A DNA stretch of 64,000 bases from assembly GCA_963724805.1 (NCBI GenBank), contig CAVRWA010000011.1:682001-746000 (forward strand), in the 5' to 3' direction. The stretch is from CAVQZA01 sp963724805. GTDB lineage: Bacteria > Actinomycetota > Thermoleophilia > Gaiellales > Gaiellaceae. The position numbers and the translations under genes are program-made. Below the pieces are notes generated by a model. The model searched no databases, had not been told where the DNA came from, and saw nothing but the letters and a program-made list of their open reading frames with translations. Below, piece by piece: positions 30,516-38,736 of the stretch (position 1 is its first letter; every line of letters starts with the position of its first letter).

Positions 30516-31383
30516 TCTGCAGCGGCGGCAGGACGGCAGCGTCGTTCGTCTGGTCGAGACCGTAGTGGCCGGGCTGCGCGCCGGCGAGCAGCGCGGCCAG
30601 AGCGAGCCGGCCCGCGGGCGTCTCCAGGTCGTCGACGGTGGAAACCAGGAGCTTGCGGAAGACCGGCATCGCCGAGACCTTCGTGTCGGACGTCTCCACG
30701 CCGACGAGCGGCGCGCTCGTCGAGCCGAGCCCCGCGTAGAGGCCGTGGAGGAAGCCGACGGTGGGCCCATGCTGCGACGGCGCCGTTCGCGCCACCACGA
30801 CGCCGTCGAGCGGTCCGCGCATCCCGCCGAGCCGCTCCACCACGAGCAGGCTCGAGAGCGGGCCCCAGAGGGGCGCCTTGCCGCCCTTGACGAGCTCGAC
30901 CCCGAGCTCCTTGCCGAGCTTCTCGAGCCCGGCCGGCCCCACATACTTGGCCGCCAGCGCCGGACGGGACGCGATCGCCTTCTGGATCGCCTCCGGATCG
31001 ACCGGCACCTGCAGCGACCGATACCGCGTCGCGACGCCGTTCGCGTCGGTGAGTGCGCCCTCGACGAGGCTGCGCAGGCGCGCGTTGCTCGGCCCGAGGA
31101 ACACGATGCCGAGGCGCCTGCCCTTGAGCCGGTCTCGCATCACCGCCGAGTAGGCGGCGCTGGAGAACGCCGAGGCCGCCCGCTCCTCGTCCTGGAGCGC
31201 ATTCAGCTGCCCCGCGAGGGCGGTGTACCGCGCCTGCAGCTCCGCCTTCTGCTCGTTCAGGAGCTTGCGCTCGGAGTGCGAGAGCGTGTCGTTCGACGAG
31301 ACGCCGACACCGACGAGGATCCCGAGGACGAGCGCGACGAAGACGGCCGCGAGCGAGGCGACGTGGTAGCGGAAGTCGAACAT
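30508..31383 (-). CDS. mctB: MctB/SteB-family copper transporter-like protein
   Basis: A 291-residue protein with an N-terminal membrane helix (SLAAVFVALVLGILVGVGV, residues about 10-28), a coiled coil (residues 38-75) and an extracytoplasmic alpha/beta domain. The start MFDFRYHVASLAAVF is the family signature. Mycobacterial MctB has been linked to copper export; the corynebacterial/streptomycete homologue SteB partners SteA at the division site. The nearby steA gene supports the SteA/SteB reading here. No Cys/Met/His copper cluster is evident. Confidence 0.85.
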   Translation of the reverse strand: MFDFRYHVASLAAVFVALVLGILVGVGVSSNDTLSHSERKLLNEQKAELQARYTALAGQLNALQDEERAASAFSSAAYSAVMRDRLKGRRLGIVFLGPSNARLRSLVEGALTDANGVATRYRSLQVPVDPEAIQKAIASRPALAAKYVGPAGLEKLGKELGVELVKGGKAPLWGPLSSLLVVERLGGMRGPLDGVVVARTAPSQHGPTVGFLHGLYAGLGSTSAPLVGVETSDTKVSAMPVFRKLLVSTVDDLETPAGRLALAALLAGAQPGHYGLDQTNDAAVLPPLQSG

Positions 31384-31401
31384 CCGCCCGGGAGAGTAGA
31401 G

Positions 31402-31824
31402 CTAAAGCCGCGCGCCGGTCTGGACAAGGTTGTGCAGCCGGGTGAGCGCGTGCTCGGGGAACCCGCGGCCGAGGCTCACGAGCCAGGGTGCCGTCACCCG
31501 CAGATGCACCGCCGTCCGCCCCGGCCCCGATTCGTCGAGGCTGAGGTCGACGTCGAGCCGACGGCCGTTGAGCCTGAAGTGGAGCCTCGAGGGCGGCTCG
31601 ACCTCGTCGACCAGCAGCACGTCGCGCTCGTGCGCCTTGCGCAACAGTGTCGGCGCGTTGCCACCGTAGACCTCCCAGCGCGCGCCGGGCGCGAGACCGC
31701 GGCGATCGGGCCTGACGCCGCCGATCCCCGGCCACCAGTCGGCGAGGTGGTACGGCTCCTCGAGGAACGCCCAAACGTCCTCGCGGGAGGCGAGCAGCTC
31801 GGCGCTGGCTTGTCGGGTCGGCAA
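31402..31824 (-). CDS. SRPBCC-fold protein
   Basis: A 140-residue protein of the START/polyketide-cyclase-like fold: ASREDVWAFLEEPYHLADWWPG at the N-terminus is the usual first helix pair, and the C-terminal helix is FPEHALTRLHNLVQ. It would form a hydrophobic ligand pocket. The start appears to be TTG 31824, abutting the steA stop with no gap (TAGTTG). It interrupts the otherwise conserved steA-mctB pair. Ligand unknown. Confidence 0.75.
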   Translation of the reverse strand: MPTRQASAELLASREDVWAFLEEPYHLADWWPGIGGVRPDRRGLAPGARWEVYGGNAPTLLRKAHERDVLLVDEVEPPSRLHFRLNGRRLDVDLSLDESGPGRTAVHLRVTAPWLVSLGRGFPEHALTRLHNLVQTGARL

Positions 31825-32961
31825 CTACCCGAGACCCAGCAGGGAGCGGAGCCTTAGCCCGAACAGCTCGATCAGGTGCCGCAGTGCAGGCGAGGCGGCG
31901 ACGGCGACCACGACCGCCGAGATCGCGGCGACCACGAACGCGACCAGCGGCCAGACGCCGACCTGGCGCGAGGCCAGCCTCGAGACGCCTTTGGCGTCGA
32001 CGAGGATCTCCCCCACCTTCAGCCGCGTCACGAAGGTCGAGGACATCCCGTCGCGCTCACGCTCGAGGAACTCGATCAGGTTGAAGTGAGTGCCGACGGC
32101 GACGATCAGCGCAGCGCCCTTCTCGTAGGCGAGCAGCAGCGCTACGTCCTCGCTGATCCCGGGCGCCGAGACGACCTCATGGGGGACGCCGAGCCGGCCG
32201 AGCCGGCGCGCGCCCGGCGCCTCGCCGCCGCGGTAGGCGTGGACGACGAGCTCGGCGCCCGACTTCAGCGCGCGGTCGGAGACGGAGTCCATGTCGCCGA
32301 CGATCACGTGCGGGGTCAGCCCCGCCTCGAGCAGCGCGTCGGCGCCACCGTCCACGGCAACGAGTACCGGCTTGTAGTCGCGAACGTACGGCCGCACCAT
32401 GTGCAGGTCGCGCTTGTAGCCGGGGCCGCGGGCGACGACCAGCGCGTGCCGGTCGCGGAAGCGCGCCTTGAGCGGCGGGAAGTCGATCCCCTCCGAGAGC
32501 AGGTGTCCCTCGTCCCGGAGGTAGCGCATCGTGTTCTCGGCGAACGACTCGAGCGCCTCGGTGACGCGGTCCTTGCCCTTCTCGAGCGCACGTTCCAGCT
32601 CGGGCGCCTCGAGCACGCGCCCGCTCGCAAGGCAGGTGCCGTTGCGATAGACCCCGCCGCCGCGCACGGAGAGGAGCTCTCCCTCCGAGACGGTGTCGAA
32701 CAGGGGCGCGTCCGGTGCGTCGATCAGGCGCACCCCACCGCGGACGAGGAGCAGCGGGCCGGGGTTCGGGTAGCGACCGCTCTGCGACTCCGCCACGTTG
32801 ACGACGACGCGCACACCCGACTCGACGAGTTCCTCCGCCGACACTCGGTCGAGGTCGCGGTGGTCGATGATCGCGACGTCGTCCGCCGAGAGCCGCTTCG
32901 TTAGGTCCTTCGTGCGCCGGTCGATCCGGGCACGGCCGGTGAACTCGACGAAGGAGCTCAC
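31825..32961 (-). CDS. steA: SteA-like cytokinetic protein
   Basis: A 378-residue protein of the putative cytokinetic-ring SteA family. It combines an N-terminal region (ADDVAIIDHRDLDRVSAEEL) with a thiamine-pyrophosphokinase-like nucleotide-binding fold (VAVDGGADALLEAGLTPHVIVGDMDSVS) and a C-terminal membrane anchor (WPLVAFVVAAISAVVVAVA). In other actinobacteria SteA acts with SteB in cell division and wall integrity. The GTG start overlaps the recN stop (GTGA). recN-steA-mctB-pyrG order matches Mycobacterium tuberculosis Rv1696-Rv1699. Confidence 0.88.
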   Translation of the reverse strand: MSSFVEFTGRARIDRRTKDLTKRLSADDVAIIDHRDLDRVSAEELVESGVRVVVNVAESQSGRYPNPGPLLLVRGGVRLIDAPDAPLFDTVSEGELLSVRGGGVYRNGTCLASGRVLEAPELERALEKGKDRVTEALESFAENTMRYLRDEGHLLSEGIDFPPLKARFRDRHALVVARGPGYKRDLHMVRPYVRDYKPVLVAVDGGADALLEAGLTPHVIVGDMDSVSDRALKSGAELVVHAYRGGEAPGARRLGRLGVPHEVVSAPGISEDVALLLAYEKGAALIVAVGTHFNLIEFLERERDGMSSTFVTRLKVGEILVDAKGVSRLASRQVGVWPLVAFVVAAISAVVVAVAASPALRHLIELFGLRLRSLLGLG

Positions 32962-34583
32962 TGGACGCTCGAGAGGAACTCGCGGCCGCCGAGCATCCGC
33001 TGCAGCTCTTCTCGTCGGTCGGCCTCGGCGACCCGGTCGATTCGCGTGTGGGTGGGGTCGCCCGGGACCTTCTCGACCCGGAAGTGCCGCTCGGCAAGGC
33101 TTGCGATCTGCGGCAGATGGGTGATCGTGACGACCTGGGCGCGCCTGCCCAGCCGCTCGAGGGTGCGGCCGACCGCATTCGCCGTCTCGCCGCCGATGCC
33201 CGCGTCGATCTCGTCGAAGACCATCGTCTCGCCGCCGCCGACCGCCGCGATCGCGAGCGCGACCCGCGAGAGCTCGCCGCCCGAGGCGGTGTCGGCTACC
33301 GGCGCAAACGGCAGGCCGGGGTTCGGCCGAATCAGGAACGAGACCTCGTCGGCGCCGGAGGGGCCCGGGTCGCGCTCGCGCAGCTCGGCGATGAACTCGC
33401 CCTCCCCCATGCCGACGCCGCGCAGCTCCTCCGCGACCGCGGCCTGGAACGAGTCGAGCGCCTCGGCGCGCGCGGTGCGCAGCTCCGCGGCGAGCCGCTC
33501 GACCTTTGCCTCGGCGGCGGCGAGCTCCTCCGCGGCGGCGCGCGCGGGGTCGTGCCCGGCCTCGATCGCCTCCAGCTCTCCTCGTGCCTCGGCGGCGCGC
33601 GCGAGGAGCTCCTCGTAGCTCGCGCAGTGGAACCGCCGTTTCGCGTCGGCGATCCGGTCGAGGCCCGCCTCGACCTCCTCGAGCCGCCCGGGCTCGGCCT
33701 CGAGCGAGGCGAGGAAGGCCCGCAGCCCGCTCGCCGTCTCGCGCAGGCGAAGCTCGGCGTCGCGCAGCTCGTTCCCGGCGCGCTCGAACTCGGGAGCGAT
33801 GCGCTCGAGGGGCGCGACCGAGCGCTCGGCGACGGCCGCGAGGCCAGCGGCCCCCTCGCCGTCGTCGGGCGCGAGCGCCTCAGCGGCCGTCTCCGCCGCG
33901 GCCGCGAGCTCGGTGACGTGGCGGAGCCGCTCCCGCTCGGCCCGGCGGCTCTCCTCGGTGTCGGGCTCGAGCCCCTCGGTCGCAGCGGCGAGCGCGGCAA
34001 GCTCGTCGAGGCGGGATGCCGCCGCGGCGGCATCCCGTGCGACCTCGTCGTGGCGGCGGCGGGCGACGGCGAGCTCGCGCCAGGCTGCGCGTGCGTCGCG
34101 GCGGCGACGGGCCTGCCCCTCGCCGCAGAACGCGTCGAGCACGTCGAGCTGATAGGCGGGACGGCCGAGCCGCCGCTGCTCGAACTGGCCCGACATCGCG
34201 ATCAGCCGCTCCGCGGCGGCCGCGAGATCCTCGCGCGCGACGCTGCGGCCCCACGCGTAGGCGCGCGTGCGCCCGTCCGCGAAGACGCGGCGCGCGAGCA
34301 CCAGCCCCTCCTCGTCGTCCGGGCGAAGCTCGGCGAGCGCCTCGAAGCCCTCCTCGTCGAGCATCCCCTCGGGTAGGTCGAGCTCGGCCTCGACGTAGGC
34401 CTCGCCGGCGCCCGCTCCGATGTAGGAGGCGTCGCCTTTCGCGCCGAGCAGGAGCCCGATCGCCTGGGCGAGGATCGTCTTCCCCGCGCCTGTCTCTCCC
34501 GTGATCGCGTTCAGCCCGCGCCCGAGCTCGAGCTCGGCCTCGCGGATGAGCACGAGATTCTCGATCCGGAGACGGCGTAGCAC
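32958..34583 (-). CDS. recN: DNA repair protein RecN
   Basis: SMC-like ATPase acting early in double-strand-break repair. Residues 1-40 have RIENLVLIREAELELG and the Walker A loop GETGAGKTIL; a long Ala/Glu/Arg-rich coiled coil fills the middle (about 150-400). The C-terminal half carries SGGELSRVALAIA (signature) and VFDEIDAGIGGETA (Walker B). 541 residues, near family length. GTG start at 34583. Stop overlaps steA. Confidence 0.94.
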   Translation of the reverse strand: MLRRLRIENLVLIREAELELGRGLNAITGETGAGKTILAQAIGLLLGAKGDASYIGAGAGEAYVEAELDLPEGMLDEEGFEALAELRPDDEEGLVLARRVFADGRTRAYAWGRSVAREDLAAAAERLIAMSGQFEQRRLGRPAYQLDVLDAFCGEGQARRRRDARAAWRELAVARRRHDEVARDAAAAASRLDELAALAAATEGLEPDTEESRRAERERLRHVTELAAAAETAAEALAPDDGEGAAGLAAVAERSVAPLERIAPEFERAGNELRDAELRLRETASGLRAFLASLEAEPGRLEEVEAGLDRIADAKRRFHCASYEELLARAAEARGELEAIEAGHDPARAAAEELAAAEAKVERLAAELRTARAEALDSFQAAVAEELRGVGMGEGEFIAELRERDPGPSGADEVSFLIRPNPGLPFAPVADTASGGELSRVALAIAAVGGGETMVFDEIDAGIGGETANAVGRTLERLGRRAQVVTITHLPQIASLAERHFRVEKVPGDPTHTRIDRVAEADRREELQRMLGGREFLSSVQ

Positions 34584-34625
34584 GAGGGAGATGGTATTCC
34601 CAGCAGCGAGTTCGAGCCATTGGCC

Positions 34626-35447
34626 CTAAGGGCCGAACGTCTCCCGGTAACGGCGGAAGAAGGTCGCCTCGGGCAGCGTCGCGAGCAGGCTGCGCCGCTC
34701 GCCGAGCCGGATCGTGACGCGGCCGTCCGGCGGCAGCTCGTGGAAGACATGGCCGTCGACGAGCACCGAGACTTCCACGTCGGCGGTGCGGTTCCAGATC
34801 ACGACGTCGCGGCCGCGCGGGACGACGAGGGGCCGTGCATGAAGCGAGTGCGGCGCGACGAAGGTGAGCGCGAGCGCGTCGAGCCCCCAGACGAGCACCG
34901 GGCCGCCGTTCGAGAGGTTGTAGGCAGTCGAGCCGGAAGGGGTCGAGCAGATCAGGCCGTCGCAGGGCTGGCTGCCGAGATCCTCGCCACCGATCCCCCA
35001 CTCCAGCTCGACCATCCGCCCGAGGCTCGAGCTCGCCGCGACGACGTCATTGACCGCGACGGCGGTGTCCGCGCCGACGGTGGCGTCGAGGGTGGGGAGC
35101 TCGACCACGTGGTAGTCGCCGTGGAAGACACGGGTCAGGTCCGGCTCCAGGAACTCGGGCTCGATCGAGGCGAGAAAGCCGACCCGGCCGAAGTTGACTC
35201 CGATCACCGGCAAGGCGAGATCGAGGAAGCGGCCGAGCGCGCGCAGCATCGTCCCGTCGCCGCCGAGCACGACGGCCATGTCCGCGTCCGCGAAGTCGTC
35301 CCCGTCGGACGGAAGCCCGTGCTTGACACGCTCCTCGTCGGGGTAGAGGAGCTCGACTCCCGCGGCCTCCGCGGTCGCCTGCACTCGCTCGAGCGCGGGC
35401 CCGATCGCGGCCGCCTGCCCGTGAGTGAGCACGACTGCACGCCGCAC
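34626..35447 (-). CDS. nadK: NAD kinase
   Basis: Phosphorylates NAD to NADP using ATP or polyphosphate. Signature motifs: VVLGGDGTMLRA (GGDGT), GVNFGRVGFLA and LICSTPSGSTAYNLSNGGP. I favour the GTG at 35447, 4 nt after the tlyA stop, giving 273 residues. An ATG at 35510 would add a Ser/Pro/Thr-rich leader encoded inside tlyA; neither start has a strong ribosome binding site. Between tlyA and recN as in Mycobacterium. Confidence 0.93.
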   Translation of the reverse strand: MRRAVVLTHGQAAAIGPALERVQATAEAAGVELLYPDEERVKHGLPSDGDDFADADMAVVLGGDGTMLRALGRFLDLALPVIGVNFGRVGFLASIEPEFLEPDLTRVFHGDYHVVELPTLDATVGADTAVAVNDVVAASSSLGRMVELEWGIGGEDLGSQPCDGLICSTPSGSTAYNLSNGGPVLVWGLDALALTFVAPHSLHARPLVVPRGRDVVIWNRTADVEVSVLVDGHVFHELPPDGRVTIRLGERRSLLATLPEATFFRRYRETFGP

Positions 35448-35451
35448 CGGC

Positions 35452-36216
35452 TCAGGCGACGGCGTCGGCGATCCAGGCTTCGAGGTCGGGGTCGAGTGCG
35501 GCTCGCTCATCGTGGACGAGGTAGAGGAACGTCTCCCGGTTCCCTTTCGGCCCCGGCACACCGGAGTCTACGACGCCGGCCACCCGGCCCTGCCAGGCAA
35601 GGGCCGCCTCGGCCACTTCTCGCACCACGTGTCGGCGCACCTCGAGGTCGCGTACGACGCCGCCCTTGCCCACGGCGGCGCGTCCTGCCTCGAATTGCGG
35701 CTTGACGAGGACAAGTACGCGCCAATCCCGTTCAGCAAGCGCGAGGGCCGGCGGCAGCACCGTCCTTGCGCTGATGAACGAGACGTCGCAGACGACGAGC
35801 TCGGGCGGGAACGGCAGCTCCTCGAGCGCGCGGGCGTTCGTGCGCTCGAGCACGGTCACCCGCGGGTCGCCGCGGAGCTTCGGGTGGAGCTGCCCGTAGC
35901 CCACGTCGACCGCGACGACGCGCGCCGCCCCCCGCTGGAGCAGGCAGTCGGTGAAGCCGCCGGTCGAGGCGCCCAGATCGAGGCAGTCGAGGCCCGCGAC
36001 GTCGAGACCCACGGCGTCGAGGGCGTTCGCGAGCTTTTCCCCGCCGCGCGAGACGAACGGCGGCGGCGCCTCGACCTTCAGCTCCGCACTCTCGTCGACC
36101 TGTGCGCCGGCCTTCGAGTAGCCGGGCACGAGCCCCGCGAGGACGAGCGCCTGGGCCTGCGCACGGCTCTCCGCGAGCCCGCGCTCGACGAGCAGGACGT
36201 CCAGCCGCTTCTTCAC
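35452..36216 (-). CDS. tlyA: TlyA-family rRNA 2'-O-methyltransferase/hemolysin
   Basis: 254 residues: an N-terminal S4 RNA-binding domain (KKRLDVLLVERGLAESRAQAQ) followed by an FtsJ-like methyltransferase domain (LDLGASTGGFTDCLLQRGA for SAM, VCDVSFISA, LVLVKPQFEAG with the catalytic Lys). TlyA 2'-O-methylates 16S and 23S rRNA in mycobacteria, giving capreomycin sensitivity. GTG start at 36216 overlaps the upstream stop (GTGA). Confidence 0.93.
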   Translation of the reverse strand: MKKRLDVLLVERGLAESRAQAQALVLAGLVPGYSKAGAQVDESAELKVEAPPPFVSRGGEKLANALDAVGLDVAGLDCLDLGASTGGFTDCLLQRGAARVVAVDVGYGQLHPKLRGDPRVTVLERTNARALEELPFPPELVVCDVSFISARTVLPPALALAERDWRVLVLVKPQFEAGRAAVGKGGVVRDLEVRRHVVREVAEAALAWQGRVAGVVDSGVPGPKGNRETFLYLVHDERAALDPDLEAWIADAVA

Positions 36217-37109
36217 GCGGTACGGCTCGCGGCGATCCAGATCGCGGCGGTCGCAGCGAGAAGAACGGCCCAAGCGACGGTCGGGCGCGGCTCGAGCACG
36301 TTGGGAATCTGCCAGCTCGCCCAGCCGCGCTTCCAGACCTGCTCGATCCAGAGGTCGTTGGCGAGGTTGCCGAGGCCGTAGCAGAGCATCAGCGCGAGGT
36401 ATCCCGTCAACGCCGTGCGGAGGCCGCGCGGGCGCACCTCGTCGAGCGTGCGCGAGAGCAGCAGCGCGGTGAGGACGAGCAGGTAGCCGTCCATCCCGTG
36501 ATGGTGGCCGTGGTGGACGGTCGGCAGGTACGGAACGACGCCGGGGGTCGGCGTGGCGGTGTGGAAGATGCTCCCGAGCGCGGGAACGCCGTTCAGGAAG
36601 AAGCCGAGATCCGCCGCGACCCACGGCGCGACGACCACGAGCAGCACCACCGCGATGACGATGCGCGCGATGTCGCCGCGGCGGCGGCTTGTCCGAGAGA
36701 CACCGCCCGGGCGCGCGACCGCGATCGTGAGCGCGAATGTGAGCAGGACGCCGATCGCAGCGAGCGCGTTGACCGGCCTCGCGTCGAGGTTCGCCTGCGA
36801 GACGACCCCCGGCCAGAAGACGACGGCGCACAGCACCGCGGCGACAGCAGCGATCGCCCTACGGCCACTGCGCAGCCGCTCGTGGACGACTCCGAGGATC
36901 GCGAGCGCGACGAGCGCGACAGGGAAGTTCAGGAAGACGAGCACACGGCTCGCGCCGCCCTCGAACCCGTTGCCCGACACGTGGTAGAGCTCGCGGGAGG
37001 GTATGCGCGAGTAGGTGAAGGCGATCTCGACGGCCACGACCACGAGCAGCGCCCAGACTGCGGCCACCTCCCAGGGGAGCGGCTGCGCGTCGTGATCGGC
37101 CCCGGTCAC
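36213..37109 (-). CDS. Polytopic membrane protein with a His-rich loop
   Basis: 298 residues with about eight hydrophobic segments. A His-rich stretch HHGHHHGMDG lies before a membrane helix (YLLVLTALLLSR), and another loop reads YHVSGNGFEGGASR. Such His clusters at a membrane boundary could bind metal, but no family is recognised. Start GTG 37109 overlaps the ispA stop; stop overlaps the tlyA start, so it is tightly coupled on both sides. Function unknown. Confidence 0.65.
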   Translation of the reverse strand: MTGADHDAQPLPWEVAAVWALLVVVAVEIAFTYSRIPSRELYHVSGNGFEGGASRVLVFLNFPVALVALAILGVVHERLRSGRRAIAAVAAVLCAVVFWPGVVSQANLDARPVNALAAIGVLLTFALTIAVARPGGVSRTSRRRGDIARIVIAVVLLVVVAPWVAADLGFFLNGVPALGSIFHTATPTPGVVPYLPTVHHGHHHGMDGYLLVLTALLLSRTLDEVRPRGLRTALTGYLALMLCYGLGNLANDLWIEQVWKRGWASWQIPNVLEPRPTVAWAVLLAATAAIWIAASRTA

Positions 37110-37876
37110 ACGGTGCGAGCCTTGAGCCCGCCCACGATCTCCTCGAGCACCGAGGTGTCCGCGTCGATCCCCTCGAGGGCGGTCTGTGCGCGCTCCGCGG
37201 CCTCGTCGGCGAGCCGCCGGGCCTCCACGGCGCCGTGGGTGACCACGTAGCCGTCGCCGTCGAGGATGTCGTCGACGATCTGGAACAGGAGGCCGAGCTC
37301 GCCGCCGAACGCGCGCCACGGTGCCTGGTCAGCCTCGGGTACCTCGGCGACCCAGAGCGCCAGCCCCACCGCGGCCGCGAACAGACAGCCCGTCTTCAGC
37401 CTGTGCAGCGTCTCCTCGTCGGGCGCGGTGCCGGTGACGTCGAGGTACTGGCCGCCGATCATCCCGAGCGTCGCCTGCGCCAGCTCCCGGCCCGCGTGCG
37501 GGGTCGGGTACGAGAGCACGAGCCGGATCGCCTCCGCGAGCAGCGCATCGCCGGCCAGGATCCCGACCGCCTCCCCGTATTGCGCCCAGGTGCTCGGGCG
37601 GCCGCGGCGAAGCTCGTCGTCGTCGAGCGCGGGCAGGTCGTCGTGGACGAGCGAGAACGAGTGGACGAGCTCGAGCGCCGCGGCGGCAGGGAGCGCCCGC
37701 TCGGGCGAAGCGCCGGCCGCCTCGGCGGTCGCGAGGCAGAGCACCGGCCGCACCCGCTTGCCTCCGCCCTCGAGCGCGTAGCGCACGGACTCCGCCTGAC
37801 CGTGCAGCTCGGGCGTGAGCGCCAGGCCGCCGAGGTACTCCTCGACGAGGGCGCGGAGCTCGTCAGGCGTCAGCAT
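37106..37876 (-). CDS. ispA: Polyprenyl (farnesyl/geranylgeranyl) diphosphate synthase
   Basis: Trans-prenyltransferase joining isopentenyl diphosphate to allylic diphosphates. First Asp-rich motif HDDLPALDDDELRRG and second QIVDDILDGDG bind Mg-diphosphate; GGGKRVRPVLCL is the Lys/Arg substrate loop. 256 residues, a little short of the usual ~290, with the C-terminus trimmed. Start ATG 37876 lies 14 nt inside the coiled-coil gene. Chain length cannot be set by eye. Confidence 0.92.
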   Translation of the reverse strand: MLTPDELRALVEEYLGGLALTPELHGQAESVRYALEGGGKRVRPVLCLATAEAAGASPERALPAAAALELVHSFSLVHDDLPALDDDELRRGRPSTWAQYGEAVGILAGDALLAEAIRLVLSYPTPHAGRELAQATLGMIGGQYLDVTGTAPDEETLHRLKTGCLFAAAVGLALWVAEVPEADQAPWRAFGGELGLLFQIVDDILDGDGYVVTHGAVEARRLADEAAERAQTALEGIDADTSVLEEIVGGLKARTV

Positions 37877-38066
37877 CGGCCTCCGCCTCGCGCTTCGCGC
37901 GCGCCAGCTCCGCCTCGACCTCCTTCGCGATCTCGGAGAGCCGCGCGAGGATGTCGATCGCCTTGTCGGGATCGTCGTCCTCGTCGAGCGCCTCGAGCTC
38001 GGCGCGCGTGGCGTCGAGCTGCGCGAGTAGCGCCTCCGCACGCTCGAGACTCTCCTCAGCAGTCAA
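37863..38066 (-). CDS. Small coiled-coil protein in the XseB position
   Basis: 67 residues, almost entirely helical and acidic with heptad-like Leu/Ala spacing (LERAEALLAQLDATRAEL) and an EAELARAKREAEADADA tail. Exodeoxyribonuclease VII small subunit often precedes ispA, and the size fits, but the typical XseB core is not convincing and xseA is not in the window. It begins with TTG overlapping the nusB stop (TTGA). Confidence 0.5.
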   Translation of the reverse strand: MTAEESLERAEALLAQLDATRAELEALDEDDDPDKAIDILARLSEIAKEVEAELARAKREAEADADA

Positions 38067-38440
38067 GCGACGCGCTCCCGCGCGATCCGTCCCAGGATGC
38101 CGTTCACCAGGCTTCCAGCCTCGTCGCTCGCGTAGCGCTTTGCAAGCTCCACCGCCTCGTTGATCGCGACCTCGGCGGGCACGCTCTCGGACTCGAGCTC
38201 GTAGATTCCGATCCGCAGCACGTTTCGCTCGACCGCGCCGAGGCGATCGGCAGGCCAGCCCTCCGACGCGGCGGAGATCCTGGCGTCCAGCTCCGACGCC
38301 TGCTCGGTGACGGCCTCGGCGAGATCCCGGGCGAACGGATCGATCTCGCCCTCGTAGAGCGAGGCGAGCGGCTGCCCGGTCACGTCCGACTGGTACAGGA
38401 GGAAGAGCGCCGTCCGCCTGGCCGCGCGCCGCCCACTCAT
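38063..38440 (-). CDS. nusB: Transcription antitermination factor NusB
   Basis: 125-residue all-helical RNA-binding protein that acts with NusE/S10 at boxA in rRNA transcription. The start GRRAARRTALFLLYQSDVTG and the helix VPAEVAINEAVELAKRYASDEAG-SLVNGILG are family signatures. ATG at 38440 overlaps the Asp23 gene stop by 4 nt. efp...nusB proximity is conserved in actinobacteria. Confidence 0.94.
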   Translation of the reverse strand: MSGRRAARRTALFLLYQSDVTGQPLASLYEGEIDPFARDLAEAVTEQASELDARISAASEGWPADRLGAVERNVLRIGIYELESESVPAEVAINEAVELAKRYASDEAGSLVNGILGRIARERVA

Positions 38441-38736
38441 GCGACCAGCTCCGTGACCGTGACGTCGACGGCGTCGACGACCAGCCCGCACATGGCCGCG
38501 AGCCCCGAGGTGACGTTCATCTGCACGTCGCGCGCAAGCTCGGGGAGAACGGCACCGATCGGAGCGGTCAGCTCGATCTCGACGCGTGCCCGGCCGGCCT
38601 TGACCTCGATCTCGATCCCCCGGCGTCGGCGCGGACGCGCGCCCGGGACGAGGCCGATCGCGCCGGTGACGACCTGCAACAGCGCGGCGTCCGTGACCGT
38701 GATCGAGCCGCCCTGTCTCTCTACGACATGGCTCAC
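38437..38736 (-). CDS. Asp23/Gls24-family envelope stress protein
   Basis: 99 residues with the Asp23 pattern: GSITVTDAALLQVVTGAIG, then VEIELTAPIGAVLPELARDVQMNV and a hydrophobic C-terminus. These proteins are membrane-associated or cell-wall-stress related in Gram-positives. A GTG start overlaps the accC stop (GTGA) and the stop overlaps nusB (ATGA), a position seen in Firmicutes beside nusB and accBC. Confidence 0.8.
   Translation of the reverse strand: MSHVVERQGGSITVTDAALLQVVTGAIGLVPGARPRRRRGIEIEVKAGRARVEIELTAPIGAVLPELARDVQMNVTSGLAAMCGLVVDAVDVTVTELVA

Noticed and set aside
30508..31383. Copper-binding site in the MctB-like protein
   Set aside because: No Cys/His/Met cluster suitable for copper is evident; the SteB-type division role is as likely, so no transport claim is made.
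37863..38066. Firm xseB assignment
   Set aside because: Size and position fit exodeoxyribonuclease VII small subunit, but the family core motif is not convincing and xseA is not in the window.
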